Source: Candidatus Heimdallarchaeota archaeon AB_125 (lineage in GTDB: Archaea > Asgardarchaeota > Heimdallarchaeia > Heimdallarchaeales > Heimdallarchaeaceae). Taken from it: DNA of 8,715 bases. The notes below the pieces were generated by a model. The model saw nothing but the letters and a program-made list of their open reading frames with translations, did not search any database and was not told the origin of the DNA. Numbering within the stretch: the stretch's first letter is position 1; the number at the start of each line of letters is the position of its first letter. A program made the position numbers and the translations under genes. This document shows, one piece after another, positions 1-6,780 of the stretch. Location of the stretch: the NCBI GenBank assembly GCA_001940755.1, contig MEHH01000097.1, positions 1 to 8,715 on the forward strand. The letters run 5' to 3'.

Positions 1-99
1 GAAAATAAAAAATCTGAAGATATTAGATTAGTTGGGGTCAAAATATCAAATTTAAGAAAAATAGATAATAGTCAAAAAACTTTAACACAATTTTTTTAA
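1..99 (+). CDS. dinB: Y-family DNA polymerase (DinB/Pol IV type), C-terminal end only
   Basis: Partial gene: only the last 32 codons and the TAA stop lie in the window, read from base 1. The peptide contains IRLVGVKISNL, which matches the end of the little-finger domain in DinB/Dpo4-type translesion polymerases (typically R-L-L/I-G-V-R-V-S-N-L). It finishes with QKTLTQFF at the extreme C-terminus, a canonical PIP box (Q25, L28, F31, F32) that docks polymerases onto the PCNA sliding clamp. Such enzymes extend primers past damaged template bases. The stop is 33 nt from the priL start on the same strand, so an operon with the primase genes is likely. The family call rests on a short fragment. 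Another PCNA-binding repair protein is possible, but the LVGVKISNL segment favours DinB. Confidence 0.72.
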   Translation, partial: ENKKSEDIRLVGVKISNLRKIDNSQKTLTQFF

Positions 100-117
100 T
101 ACATTAACTAAGTGTTA

Positions 118-126
118 GAGAAAGGA
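118..126 (+). promoter_or_regulatory. Ribosome binding site deciding the priL start
   Basis: GAGAAAGGA lies 6 nt before the ATG at 133. The in-frame GTG at 112 has no purine-rich element in front of it, and this site would fall inside its reading frame. The site therefore supports 133 as the start of priL. Confidence 0.6.
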
Positions 127-132
127 AAAATT

Positions 133-1485
133 ATGTCTGCTGAAGTTCCTGATTGGTTCGTTTTGAAAGATCCCGGTGATATATCATTAGATATAGAAAG
201 TGGGAATAGATATGCAAACGATAGATTAGAACGTTTAATTTCAGAAGATTTGTGGATAATTTCTAGGCCTTCATGGATGTCAGAAGAAGAATGGCTTAAA
301 ATTAAAACTGAGGAATTTGGTGGGCATACTTTACTGAAATTAGCTGTTTCACAAGATCCTAGATTAACAACATGGCTAATAGAAGTTGAAGGAGATCTAT
401 TCGAATTTAGGTTTATTAGTACACCTAGTTTTGAAGAAAAGATTAACGTGTTAAAAGAGTTATATTCTGAAGACAAAGTAAAGGAAATTCATGAAATTAA
501 TGAAATGTATGGAATTGATCTTTATAGAAAATTCAATATAGCAAACATTGAAACTCGTTCTGTAAAATACACAAAAAGTAGATTTGGTTCTAACATAAAA
601 GATCTCGAGAAAAAAATTGCGATACACTTCACCAAAATCCCTTCAATTATTTCAGTAAGGAGAGCTCTTCTTTACAAAGGATGGGGAATAGTTACTCTAG
701 CTGATATACGTTTAGCTGTAAAGAGAGAATTTGAAAAGCAGCTAAGAGAGGTTATTGAAAAGTCTAAAGAATTAGTCGATGATGATGACGGATTAAGAAC
801 TGCTACAAAACCTATTTTTGATAAGATTCAAAAGATAGCAAAATCAAGAAGACTCTCAAAAGACTTCCTCAGCTTAGGTATTGATGAGGGTGTTGAAATA
901 CTTACTAAGTCAGAATTATTTCCTCCATGCATTCAAGAGCTTATAGGAGTTTTGAAATCAGAAGGTCATCTTGCACATATGGAAAACTGGCAACTTGGAA
1001 TATTCTTAAAGAAAGCTGGAATGACTGTGGAAGAACAACAAAGATTCTGGTATGAAAACTCTGTTGATAATATCGGTATATCCTTTGAACAATTCAAACA
1101 AAGAGTGAACTACCAACTTATGCACATGTATGGAAAAGTTGGTGGAGGTATTGATTACAGTCCTCCAAGCTGCACAAAATGTATAAACAGCTATTTCTGT
1201 TATTGGGCTCATAAAAGAACTGATAAGATTATTGAGGACATGAAGCTTCTCTTTGAGGATAAAGAGAAGAAGGTACTTGATACAGCTATTGATGATATCT
1301 CCAAGTTACAACGTGATCAAAAATATAAAAGAGCATGTGCTAGGTATTTTACATTATTAACAGGATGGAAAATAAAAGGAAATCAAATCAATCAAATGAT
1401 GCACTATACAAAACAAGCATATAGAAGATTCTATAGCAAAAAAGATACAGAGAGTGATGAAACGGAGAGTGATAATAATGATTGA
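133..1485 (+). CDS. priL: DNA primase large subunit PriL (Fe-S cluster subunit)
   Basis: A 450-residue homologue of archaeal PriL and human PRIM2/p58, the regulatory subunit that partners PriS in making RNA/DNA primers for replication. The N-terminal half (about 1-210) is the helical PriS-binding region. The C-terminal domain carries the cysteines expected to hold a [4Fe-4S] cluster: C266 (FPPCIQEL), C347/C350/C356 (SCTKC..FC) and C402 (ACARYF). The intervening HMENWQLGIFLKKAGMTVEE and YGKVGGGIDYSPPSC stretches parallel the human subunit closely. One of the five cysteines is beyond the usual four, and C350 is the likely extra. The tail after about residue 434 is rich in D/E/S and probably disordered. 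The ATG at 133 is preferred to the GTG at 112 because a Shine-Dalgarno-like site precedes it. The gene follows the polymerase gene and overlaps priS by 8 nt. Confidence 0.95.
   Translation: MSAEVPDWFVLKDPGDISLDIESGNRYANDRLERLISEDLWIISRPSWMSEEEWLKIKTEEFGGHTLLKLAVSQDPRLTTWLIEVEGDLFEFRFISTPSFEEKINVLKELYSEDKVKEIHEINEMYGIDLYRKFNIANIETRSVKYTKSRFGSNIKDLEKKIAIHFTKIPSIISVRRALLYKGWGIVTLADIRLAVKREFEKQLREVIEKSKELVDDDDGLRTATKPIFDKIQKIAKSRRLSKDFLSLGIDEGVEILTKSELFPPCIQELIGVLKSEGHLAHMENWQLGIFLKKAGMTVEEQQRFWYENSVDNIGISFEQFKQRVNYQLMHMYGKVGGGIDYSPPSCTKCINSYFCYWAHKRTDKIIEDMKLLFEDKEKKVLDTAIDDISKLQRDQKYKRACARYFTLLTGWKIKGNQINQMMHYTKQAYRRFYSKKDTESDETESDNND
1464..1474 (+). promoter_or_regulatory. Ribosome binding site for priS inside the priL 3' end
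   Basis: GGAGAGTGATA resembles the anti-SD complement GGAGGTGAT with one extra base and ends just before the ATG at 1478. It favours 1478 over the in-frame GTG at 1454 and ATG at 1457, which lack such a site. It lies within the priL coding sequence, consistent with translational coupling. Confidence 0.5.
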
Positions 1486-2665
1486 AGATCTAACTTCAGA
1501 TATCCTTTCAGAATATTACGAAAAGAAATTCCCTCTTGATCGTTTTGTTTCTTATATTGGTCCAGATGATTTTAAAACAAGAGAATTTATGTTCATAGTC
1601 AATGAAAATGTTGTTAGAAATATCTCTTTCAACACACCAGAAAAAATGAAAGAGTTTATGGTTTCAAATTCAGTAGAAAGTGCTTATGTTGGAGCGGTTT
1701 ATGATAGGCCACCATCTAAAAATAACAGAGTTCAAGATATTATATGGAAATATAGAGAGTTCATTTTTGACATTGATTTAAGCGATTATGATGCTCATGA
1801 CTCAGAGGGTAATTACGTAGGAGTAAGAACTTGTGGGTGTGAAAAATATTCGTATTGTGATTTCTGTTGGAATCTAGCTTTAGAAGCTGCTCTTTTCATA
1901 AATGAAACCATGAAAGAGGATTTTGGATTCAAAGAGATGAAGTGGTTCTTTTCTGGAAGAAGAGGAGTTCATGGTTGGGTAATGGATAATGAGACAAAGA
2001 GCTTAACAAATGAACAAAGAACATCCATTCTTAATTATCTAACAATGATAAATGATCCAACTAGATCACAATCATTAGAAGAAATCCCCAATGAAGCCAA
2101 ACCTCTTCGAAACAGAATTTTTTCCCTTTTAGTCAAACCTTACATCGAATATGTTTTTCTTCAAGATTTAGAGAATCCAGTGTTGCAATGCCAAAATTGT
2201 AAATCTAAATTCAGAGCCTATGACCTAATAAAAGAAGTAACAGGTAGAAAAGCTGAAGGTCTCAGATTTGATACATTAGATAAACGAATTAAAGAAAGCA
2301 ATATCAAGTGTAAATACTGTTCTAGCGAGTTAACCAATATCACCAAACAAGAAGTTGAGAATTTTGGATTAACTGAACTTAAAGCAAGTAGAATAATAAA
2401 GCAAGTAAAGGAAACTAGAGTTTTTGATCATAATCAGTATAATATTATTATGCCAGATGATTGGAAAGTAAGAAGAAATGTTGCTAACGATATAATCCTT
2501 AGAAGGTACCCTCGTATTGACAAAGCTGTTTCAACTGATATTAAACGTGTAAGCAGATTACCGTATTCAGTTCATGGTGGTACAGGAAAGATAGCTATGG
2601 AGATTAAAGATATAAGAAATTTTTATCCAGATTCTGCTCCAACTATATGGGATGCTTTGATGTAA
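1478..2665 (+). CDS. priS: DNA primase catalytic subunit PriS
   Basis: A 395-residue archaeo-eukaryotic primase (AEP) catalytic subunit that synthesises primers with PriL. The visible motifs, in order, are: FDID at 97-100 (metal-binding D98 and D100); a zinc knuckle C119-x-C121-x5-C127-x2-C130; SGRRGVHGW at 159-167 (nucleotide-binding motif with H162); PRID at 345-348, whose D348 is the third catalytic acidic residue; and LPYSVH at 361-366. These align with human PRIM1 (FDIDLTDYD, PRLDVKVS, SPFSVH). At 395 residues it is nearer PRIM1 (about 420) than the roughly 330-350 of well-studied archaeal PriS. The extra length includes a second cysteine set, C238-x2-C241 and C278-x2-C281, about 36 residues apart, predicted to be a zinc ribbon. 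The start at 1478 gives N-terminus MIEDLTSDILSEYYEKKFP, as expected for the family. It overlaps priL by 8 nt. Confidence 0.95.
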   Translation: MIEDLTSDILSEYYEKKFPLDRFVSYIGPDDFKTREFMFIVNENVVRNISFNTPEKMKEFMVSNSVESAYVGAVYDRPPSKNNRVQDIIWKYREFIFDIDLSDYDAHDSEGNYVGVRTCGCEKYSYCDFCWNLALEAALFINETMKEDFGFKEMKWFFSGRRGVHGWVMDNETKSLTNEQRTSILNYLTMINDPTRSQSLEEIPNEAKPLRNRIFSLLVKPYIEYVFLQDLENPVLQCQNCKSKFRAYDLIKEVTGRKAEGLRFDTLDKRIKESNIKCKYCSSELTNITKQEVENFGLTELKASRIIKQVKETRVFDHNQYNIIMPDDWKVRRNVANDIILRRYPRIDKAVSTDIKRVSRLPYSVHGGTGKIAMEIKDIRNFYPDSAPTIWDALM

Positions 2666-2692
2666 GAAAAAGACTTCTAAATTTAGAAGTCT
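2666..2692 (-). terminator. Palindromic hairpin plus U-run terminator for the acetyltransferase gene
   Basis: Positions 2671-2692 are a perfect 22-bp palindrome (arm AGACTTCTAAA). On the minus strand it is followed directly by TTTTT (2670-2666), which gives a stem of about 9 bp with an AATT loop and a U-tract. This resembles a bacterial-type intrinsic terminator. The 5' arm contains the last two codons and the stop of the acetyltransferase gene. It may also help stop readthrough from priS on the other strand. Confidence 0.65.
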
Positions 2693-3873
2693 GCATGTAA
2701 ATAGGGTAATTTTTTTGGAAAGAGTTTCTCTATCTTATGTTTATTTTCTTCTGACATATCTCCCCATTTCTTGAATGGAAAATCTTCAAGATTATAACAT
2801 CCATAAATTATTGCTGATAATCCTTGTATTGTCAACTCACAATCATATTGTTCAGTTTCTGATATATCTAAGATGCCATCTTTGCTTTCAAACAAGTACG
2901 CTTTGTTATTCCATTCACATTGTTCATCTTTGATTTTTATTGAAACCGATCCTTCACCAACATAGATACCAGAAATTTTGTCTACTAAAACAACTCTACC
3001 CATACAAGATGGAACCCAGTCTCTGCTTACTATTTTTCCTTTAGGTCCCCAAAAAGTGTCATTTACCCAAATTTCAGGATTGTCATCAGGGTGAATTGGA
3101 AGATGAATTTCATTTACCTGATCAGCATGGTGAGCTATCCATTGAAGTAGTAAATACTTAGCTAGAGAGTTATTCACGTAAAAATGTCTAACCTTTATCT
3201 CTTTCCAGAATCCAGTGATTCGATAAGTCATTAATCCAATTATCTCACCATTTTTATCTTTGGCAACTGCAAGCCAATAATTTGCTTCATCCTTCATTCT
3301 AGCTTGTTCGGTGTCATGTTTGATACCCATTCCATGAGTTTTCAGTTGATACTTCTTGATGAAATCAAGATAGACATCTATCCCTTCCTTAATATTGATC
3401 CTTTCTACTGAACCGTCCAATTCCATTTTCAGTAGAGGAACTAGAGATTGAGGTGAAAAAACAGCAGTCCTATACTGTGGAAAGGTAACATAGCCCATCC
3501 TTTCATAAAATTCTTCTTTAAATGGGTACAAAGTTGAAAAGATTTGTTTGTTTTCTTTCATTTTTTGAAAAGCGAGATTCATCAATTTCTTTGCATACCC
3601 TTTTCTTCTAGCTTCAGGATTGGTAACTACTTCTGCCACACCACACATGTTCTTAATAACTCCTCGTACATTCTGTGGTATTGGTTTGAGCATTATTCCT
3701 GAAACAGGATTATCATCTTCGTAAATGGCATAACATAGATCTTCTTTGAAATAATGTTTGTTTTTAATTAGCTTTTCAACATCTCCTGGCGATGTAAAGA
3801 AGGCATAGAATACCATTTCGAGCAATGAATCTAATTTATCCCCAGATACTTCCTTAATTTCAGCATCTTTCAT
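2683..3873 (-). CDS. Eis-type GNAT N-acetyltransferase with SCP2 domain
   Basis: A 396-residue protein with the architecture of the Eis family (COG4552-like), which transfers acetyl groups from acetyl-CoA to amines. The N-terminal GNAT domain (about 1-135) contains the acetyl-CoA loop in VVTNPEARRKGYAKKLM (82-98, core R90-K-G-Y-A). FYERMGY at 122-128 corresponds to the segment that carries the general-acid tyrosine in Eis. A second GNAT-like region (about 165-275) is followed by an SCP2-like domain (about 290-396). The chain ends in ADF; in mycobacterial Eis the C-terminal Phe carboxylate acts as catalytic base, and that terminal residue appears conserved. The substrate cannot be read from the sequence, and aminoglycoside resistance should not be assumed. 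The gene stands alone, convergent with priS and divergent from alaS, with a leaderless-type promoter. The family is best known from bacteria, so acquisition by transfer is possible. Confidence 0.85.
   Translation of the reverse strand: MKDAEIKEVSGDKLDSLLEMVFYAFFTSPGDVEKLIKNKHYFKEDLCYAIYEDDNPVSGIMLKPIPQNVRGVIKNMCGVAEVVTNPEARRKGYAKKLMNLAFQKMKENKQIFSTLYPFKEEFYERMGYVTFPQYRTAVFSPQSLVPLLKMELDGSVERINIKEGIDVYLDFIKKYQLKTHGMGIKHDTEQARMKDEANYWLAVAKDKNGEIIGLMTYRITGFWKEIKVRHFYVNNSLAKYLLLQWIAHHADQVNEIHLPIHPDDNPEIWVNDTFWGPKGKIVSRDWVPSCMGRVVLVDKISGIYVGEGSVSIKIKDEQCEWNNKAYLFESKDGILDISETEQYDCELTIQGLSAIIYGCYNLEDFPFKKWGDMSEENKHKIEKLFPKKLPYLHADF
2710..2716 (+). terminator. Possible T-tract terminator for the polymerase-priL-priS operon
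   Basis: A run of seven T on the plus strand lies 45 nt after the priS stop, beyond the palindrome. Archaeal RNA polymerase commonly terminates at U-rich tracts. Because the run also encodes lysine codons of the convergent gene on the other strand, its role in termination is only suggestive. Confidence 0.35.
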
Positions 3874-3894
3874 AAAAGAAGGCTGGAAAAAGCT

Positions 3895-3910
3895 CTTAAA
3901 AGACTTTTGC
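3895..3910 (-). promoter_or_regulatory. TATA/BRE promoter of the acetyltransferase gene (leaderless)
   Basis: On the minus strand, GCAAAAG (BRE-like, 3910-3904) is followed by the TATA-like CTTTTAAG (3902-3895), centred about 25 nt from the ATG at 3873. That spacing places transcription start at or next to the start codon. No Shine-Dalgarno site precedes the ATG, consistent with a leaderless mRNA. Confidence 0.55.
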
Positions 3911-3948
3911 AGCGAATGTCTAGGAATTGAGAAAAAGTCCTATTGATG

Positions 3949-3966
3949 CAAAATTTTATTATATTT
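3949..3966 (+). promoter_or_regulatory. TATA/BRE promoter of alaS
   Basis: GCAAAA (BRE-like) runs into TTTTATTATATTT, an AT-only TATA element centred 32-36 nt before the ATG at 3994. This predicts a short 5' leader of about 5-9 nt. The element lies inside the upstream-extended reading frame, which argues against the TTG 3943 and ATG 3946 starts. Confidence 0.5.
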
Positions 3967-3993
3967 GATTTGAATTTGGCATTTAGAGTTACT

Positions 3994-6756
3994 ATGTCCA
4001 TATCAAAAGACCAATTGAAAGAGCGATTTACAAAAGAAAATTATGAAGTCAATCTCTTCAAAGAAAAAGGATTTACTCGAAAACAATGTCCTAAATGTAA
4101 GCATAATTTCTGGACTTTAGTTCCTGATCAAGAAGATTGTGGAGATACTAGATGTTCTGGTGGATACAAATTCATTGATAAGAAAGGTAAAAACATGGAT
4201 TTTGATCAAACTCTCAAAAGTTTGACTGACTTCTTTGTTAAAAATGGTCACACAGCAATTAAAGATTATCCTGTTGTTTCTAGATGGAGAGCTGATATGG
4301 ACTTTACTATAGCTTCAATTGCTGATTTTCAACCATGGGTTCTAGAAGGGATAATAGATCCTCCTGCAAACCCACTTATTGTACCCCAGATGTGTATCAG
4401 AACAGGTGGAGAATTTTCAGATATAGATAATATTGGAAAAACAGCAAGGCATCTTACTAGCTTTGTCATGTTTGGACAACATTCTTTCAACTCGGAAAGA
4501 TTAACAGGTGGGTACTGGATGGACCGTTGCTTAGATCTGAATTTTCAATACTTAACTGAAGAATTAGGCTTAAAACCAGAAGAAATTTCTTATGTTGAAG
4601 GTATTTGGGCAGGTGGAGGAAATTTTGGTCCTAATCTTGAAGCTATGGCATATGGAGTAGAGGTTGTTAATAATGTCTTCATTGAATATGGATTTGATAA
4701 TGGAAATGTAAAGAAACTTGATATGCAAGTTATTGATGTTGGTTGGGGATTGGATAGAGTCTCATGGTTTTCTCAAGGAACACCTTCAATATATGAAGCG
4801 ATATTTCCAAAGGCAATAAGCTATCTTCAAAATGAAAACGATTACAAACCGGACCATGAGTTGTTAGTTGATTATAACATCCTTGCTGGTCTTTTAGCAG
4901 TTGAAGAAGTCAAAGATTTAAGAGAAGAAAGAAAGCTAATGGCTCAAAAGCTTGGTATGACTTATGGGGAAATGCTCAAAGTTCTTGGTCCTCAAGAAGC
5001 AATCTACGCAATTGCAGATCATGCTAGAACATTATCTATGACCATTGCTGATGGTGCTATTCCATCCAATGTTGGTGGTGGATATAATTTAAGAGTACTC
5101 TTACGTAGAATAGAATCTCTTAGAAGTTTGTATAACCTACAATTCTCAATTGAGAAATTGTTTGATTTACAAATTGATCAATTATCTGTTTCCTATCCAA
5201 GAGTTAAGGAGCATAGAGATGATATTTTCAAAATCATAGATATAGAATTAAAACGATATGAAGAAACAAAGAAATCTGGAAAACGGTTAGTAGGTCAGCT
5301 GATTCAAAAGAAAGAGGATTTTGATTTCAAAACACTTGTTGACTTATACCAAAATAATGGAATCAATCCATTAATGGTCAAGGAGTTAGCTAAAGAGAAC
5401 AACTTAGAAGTTGAGGTTCCTGATGATTTTTACATCAAAATGGAAAAACACTTTGCTAAACAGAAAGCAAAACAAAAAGAAGCTAAGGAAGAAATTACTG
5501 TTGTTTTAGATAAGGAATATATCACTAGAACTTTATTCTATGAAGACGTGTATCAAACCAAATTTAATGCTACTGTAGAGTCTGTATTGGATGGGGAATA
5601 TCTTATCTTAGATCAAACTTTGTTCTACCCAACAGGTGGAGGACAGATTCATGATATTGGAACTATTTCTGCAAATGGTAACGAATATCAAGTTGTTGAT
5701 GTTTTCAAAAAAGGTTCAACCATTTTACATAAAATAAAGGAAAAATGTGAACTTAAGAAAGGTCAATCAGTTAATGGAGAAATTGATGGAAAAAGACGTA
5801 TGGATATTATGCGTCACCACACAGCTGTTCATGTAGTAAATAATGCTGCAAGAGTAGTTTTAGGAGATCATGTCTGGCAAGCTGGTGCAGATAAAACTGA
5901 ACATAAAGCAAGGTTGGACATTACCCATTATAATTCTGTCAATTTTGAAGAACTGCAAAAAATGGAATATTTAGCGAATCAGGTTGTGTTTGAGAATCGA
6001 CCTGTTTCTAAAGTTGATTTAGATAGAGATGAAGCTGAAAGAAGCTATGGTTTTCAAATCTATCAAGGCGGTGTTGTTCCTGGAAAAACTCTCCATATAG
6101 TTTCAATTAACCAGTGGGATATAGAAGCTTGTGGGGGCACACATTTAGATCAGACAAGTGACATCGGAATCATCAAATTAGTTGGCAGTGAAAGAATACA
6201 AGATGGTATTGTTAGATTGGAAATACTTGCTGGTAATCCAGCGTTGAAGTTTGTTCAACAACAAGAAAATATACTAAAAGAATCTTCCTCAATTCTCAGC
6301 ATAGAACCAAAAATTTTACCTAAAACTGTAAATCGATTCTTTAAAGAATGGAAAGAACAGAAGAAGGAAATTGAAAATCTTAACAAACGAATTGCTGAGT
6401 TACAATTTTCTCCTGCACAAGTAAAAACAAAGAAGATTAATGGTGTTGATGTTTTAGTACAAGAAACTACAGGAAATCAAAAAGAATTGATAGTTCAAGC
6501 TACTCAAGCTGTTAAAAACTTTGAAAATGGAATCAGTATTCTAATTTCCTCTGATGAAAATAAAGTAATATTAGTAGGTGCTAGGAGTCAGAAATCTCAA
6601 GTTGATATAGTCTCGATAGTAAAAGAATTATCTGAAATCGTAGGTGGTTCTGGAGGAGGTAAGGGAGAACTCGCAATTGGTGGAGGACCTCAAAAAGATA
6701 AACTATCTAATTTATTATCAAATATAGTTAAGATTATTGAATCTAATGTAAAATGA
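3994..6756 (+). CDS. alaS: Alanyl-tRNA synthetase, archaeal type
   Basis: A 920-residue class II aminoacyl-tRNA synthetase that charges tRNA-Ala in the cytoplasm. The order of elements is archaeal. First comes an N-terminal cysteine cluster C32-x2-C35...C49-x4-C54 (CPKC, CGDTRC). The catalytic core follows, with VPQMCIRTGGEFSDIDNIG and VIDVGWGLDR (246-255), then the tRNA-binding helical region with DHARTLSMTIADGAIPSNVGGGYNLR (342-367). The editing domain starts near residue 505, with LFYPTGGGQIHDIG. Its zinc-site residues are H609 and H613 (HTAVH) and C713 and H717 (CGGTH). A coiled linker (about 780-805) leads to the C-terminal C-Ala domain with GGSGGG (884-889). The editing site hydrolyses Ser- and Gly-tRNA-Ala. 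ATG 3994 is chosen because archaeal AlaRS begins shortly before the FKEKGF segment and the upstream 17 codons coincide with the promoter. The gene appears intact and complete. Confidence 0.96.
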   Translation: MSISKDQLKERFTKENYEVNLFKEKGFTRKQCPKCKHNFWTLVPDQEDCGDTRCSGGYKFIDKKGKNMDFDQTLKSLTDFFVKNGHTAIKDYPVVSRWRADMDFTIASIADFQPWVLEGIIDPPANPLIVPQMCIRTGGEFSDIDNIGKTARHLTSFVMFGQHSFNSERLTGGYWMDRCLDLNFQYLTEELGLKPEEISYVEGIWAGGGNFGPNLEAMAYGVEVVNNVFIEYGFDNGNVKKLDMQVIDVGWGLDRVSWFSQGTPSIYEAIFPKAISYLQNENDYKPDHELLVDYNILAGLLAVEEVKDLREERKLMAQKLGMTYGEMLKVLGPQEAIYAIADHARTLSMTIADGAIPSNVGGGYNLRVLLRRIESLRSLYNLQFSIEKLFDLQIDQLSVSYPRVKEHRDDIFKIIDIELKRYEETKKSGKRLVGQLIQKKEDFDFKTLVDLYQNNGINPLMVKELAKENNLEVEVPDDFYIKMEKHFAKQKAKQKEAKEEITVVLDKEYITRTLFYEDVYQTKFNATVESVLDGEYLILDQTLFYPTGGGQIHDIGTISANGNEYQVVDVFKKGSTILHKIKEKCELKKGQSVNGEIDGKRRMDIMRHHTAVHVVNNAARVVLGDHVWQAGADKTEHKARLDITHYNSVNFEELQKMEYLANQVVFENRPVSKVDLDRDEAERSYGFQIYQGGVVPGKTLHIVSINQWDIEACGGTHLDQTSDIGIIKLVGSERIQDGIVRLEILAGNPALKFVQQQENILKESSSILSIEPKILPKTVNRFFKEWKEQKKEIENLNKRIAELQFSPAQVKTKKINGVDVLVQETTGNQKELIVQATQAVKNFENGISILISSDENKVILVGARSQKSQVDIVSIVKELSEIVGGSGGGKGELAIGGGPQKDKLSNLLSNIVKIIESNVK

Positions 6757-6780
6757 ATTAGATTTCACTAAGCTTTTTTT
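6740..6780 (+). terminator. Hairpin and T-tract terminator of alaS
   Basis: AATCTAAT (6740-6747) and ATTAGATT (6757-6764) form an 8-bp inverted repeat flanking the alaS stop codon, with a 9-nt loop. A run of seven T (6774-6780) follows 9 nt later. The T-run is the likely termination signal. The gap means the hairpin may be unrelated or only assist. The last T bases overlap the stop codon of the convergent sepF gene. Confidence 0.55.

Noticed and set aside
112..132. GTG start adding seven residues to PriL
   Set aside because: The ribosome binding site lies within these codons and points to the ATG at 133.
108..476. Minus-strand 122-codon open frame antisense to priL
   Set aside because: It lies wholly opposite conserved priL sequence, its product has no recognisable motifs, and no promoter or ribosome site precedes it.
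1006..1212. Minus-strand 68-codon open frame antisense to the PriL Fe-S region
   Set aside because: It is opposite a strongly conserved coding segment, and its composition is what a shadow frame would give.
3001..3060. Antibiotic resistance role for the Eis-like acetyltransferase
   Set aside because: Family membership alone does not give substrate, and nothing in the neighbourhood points to resistance.
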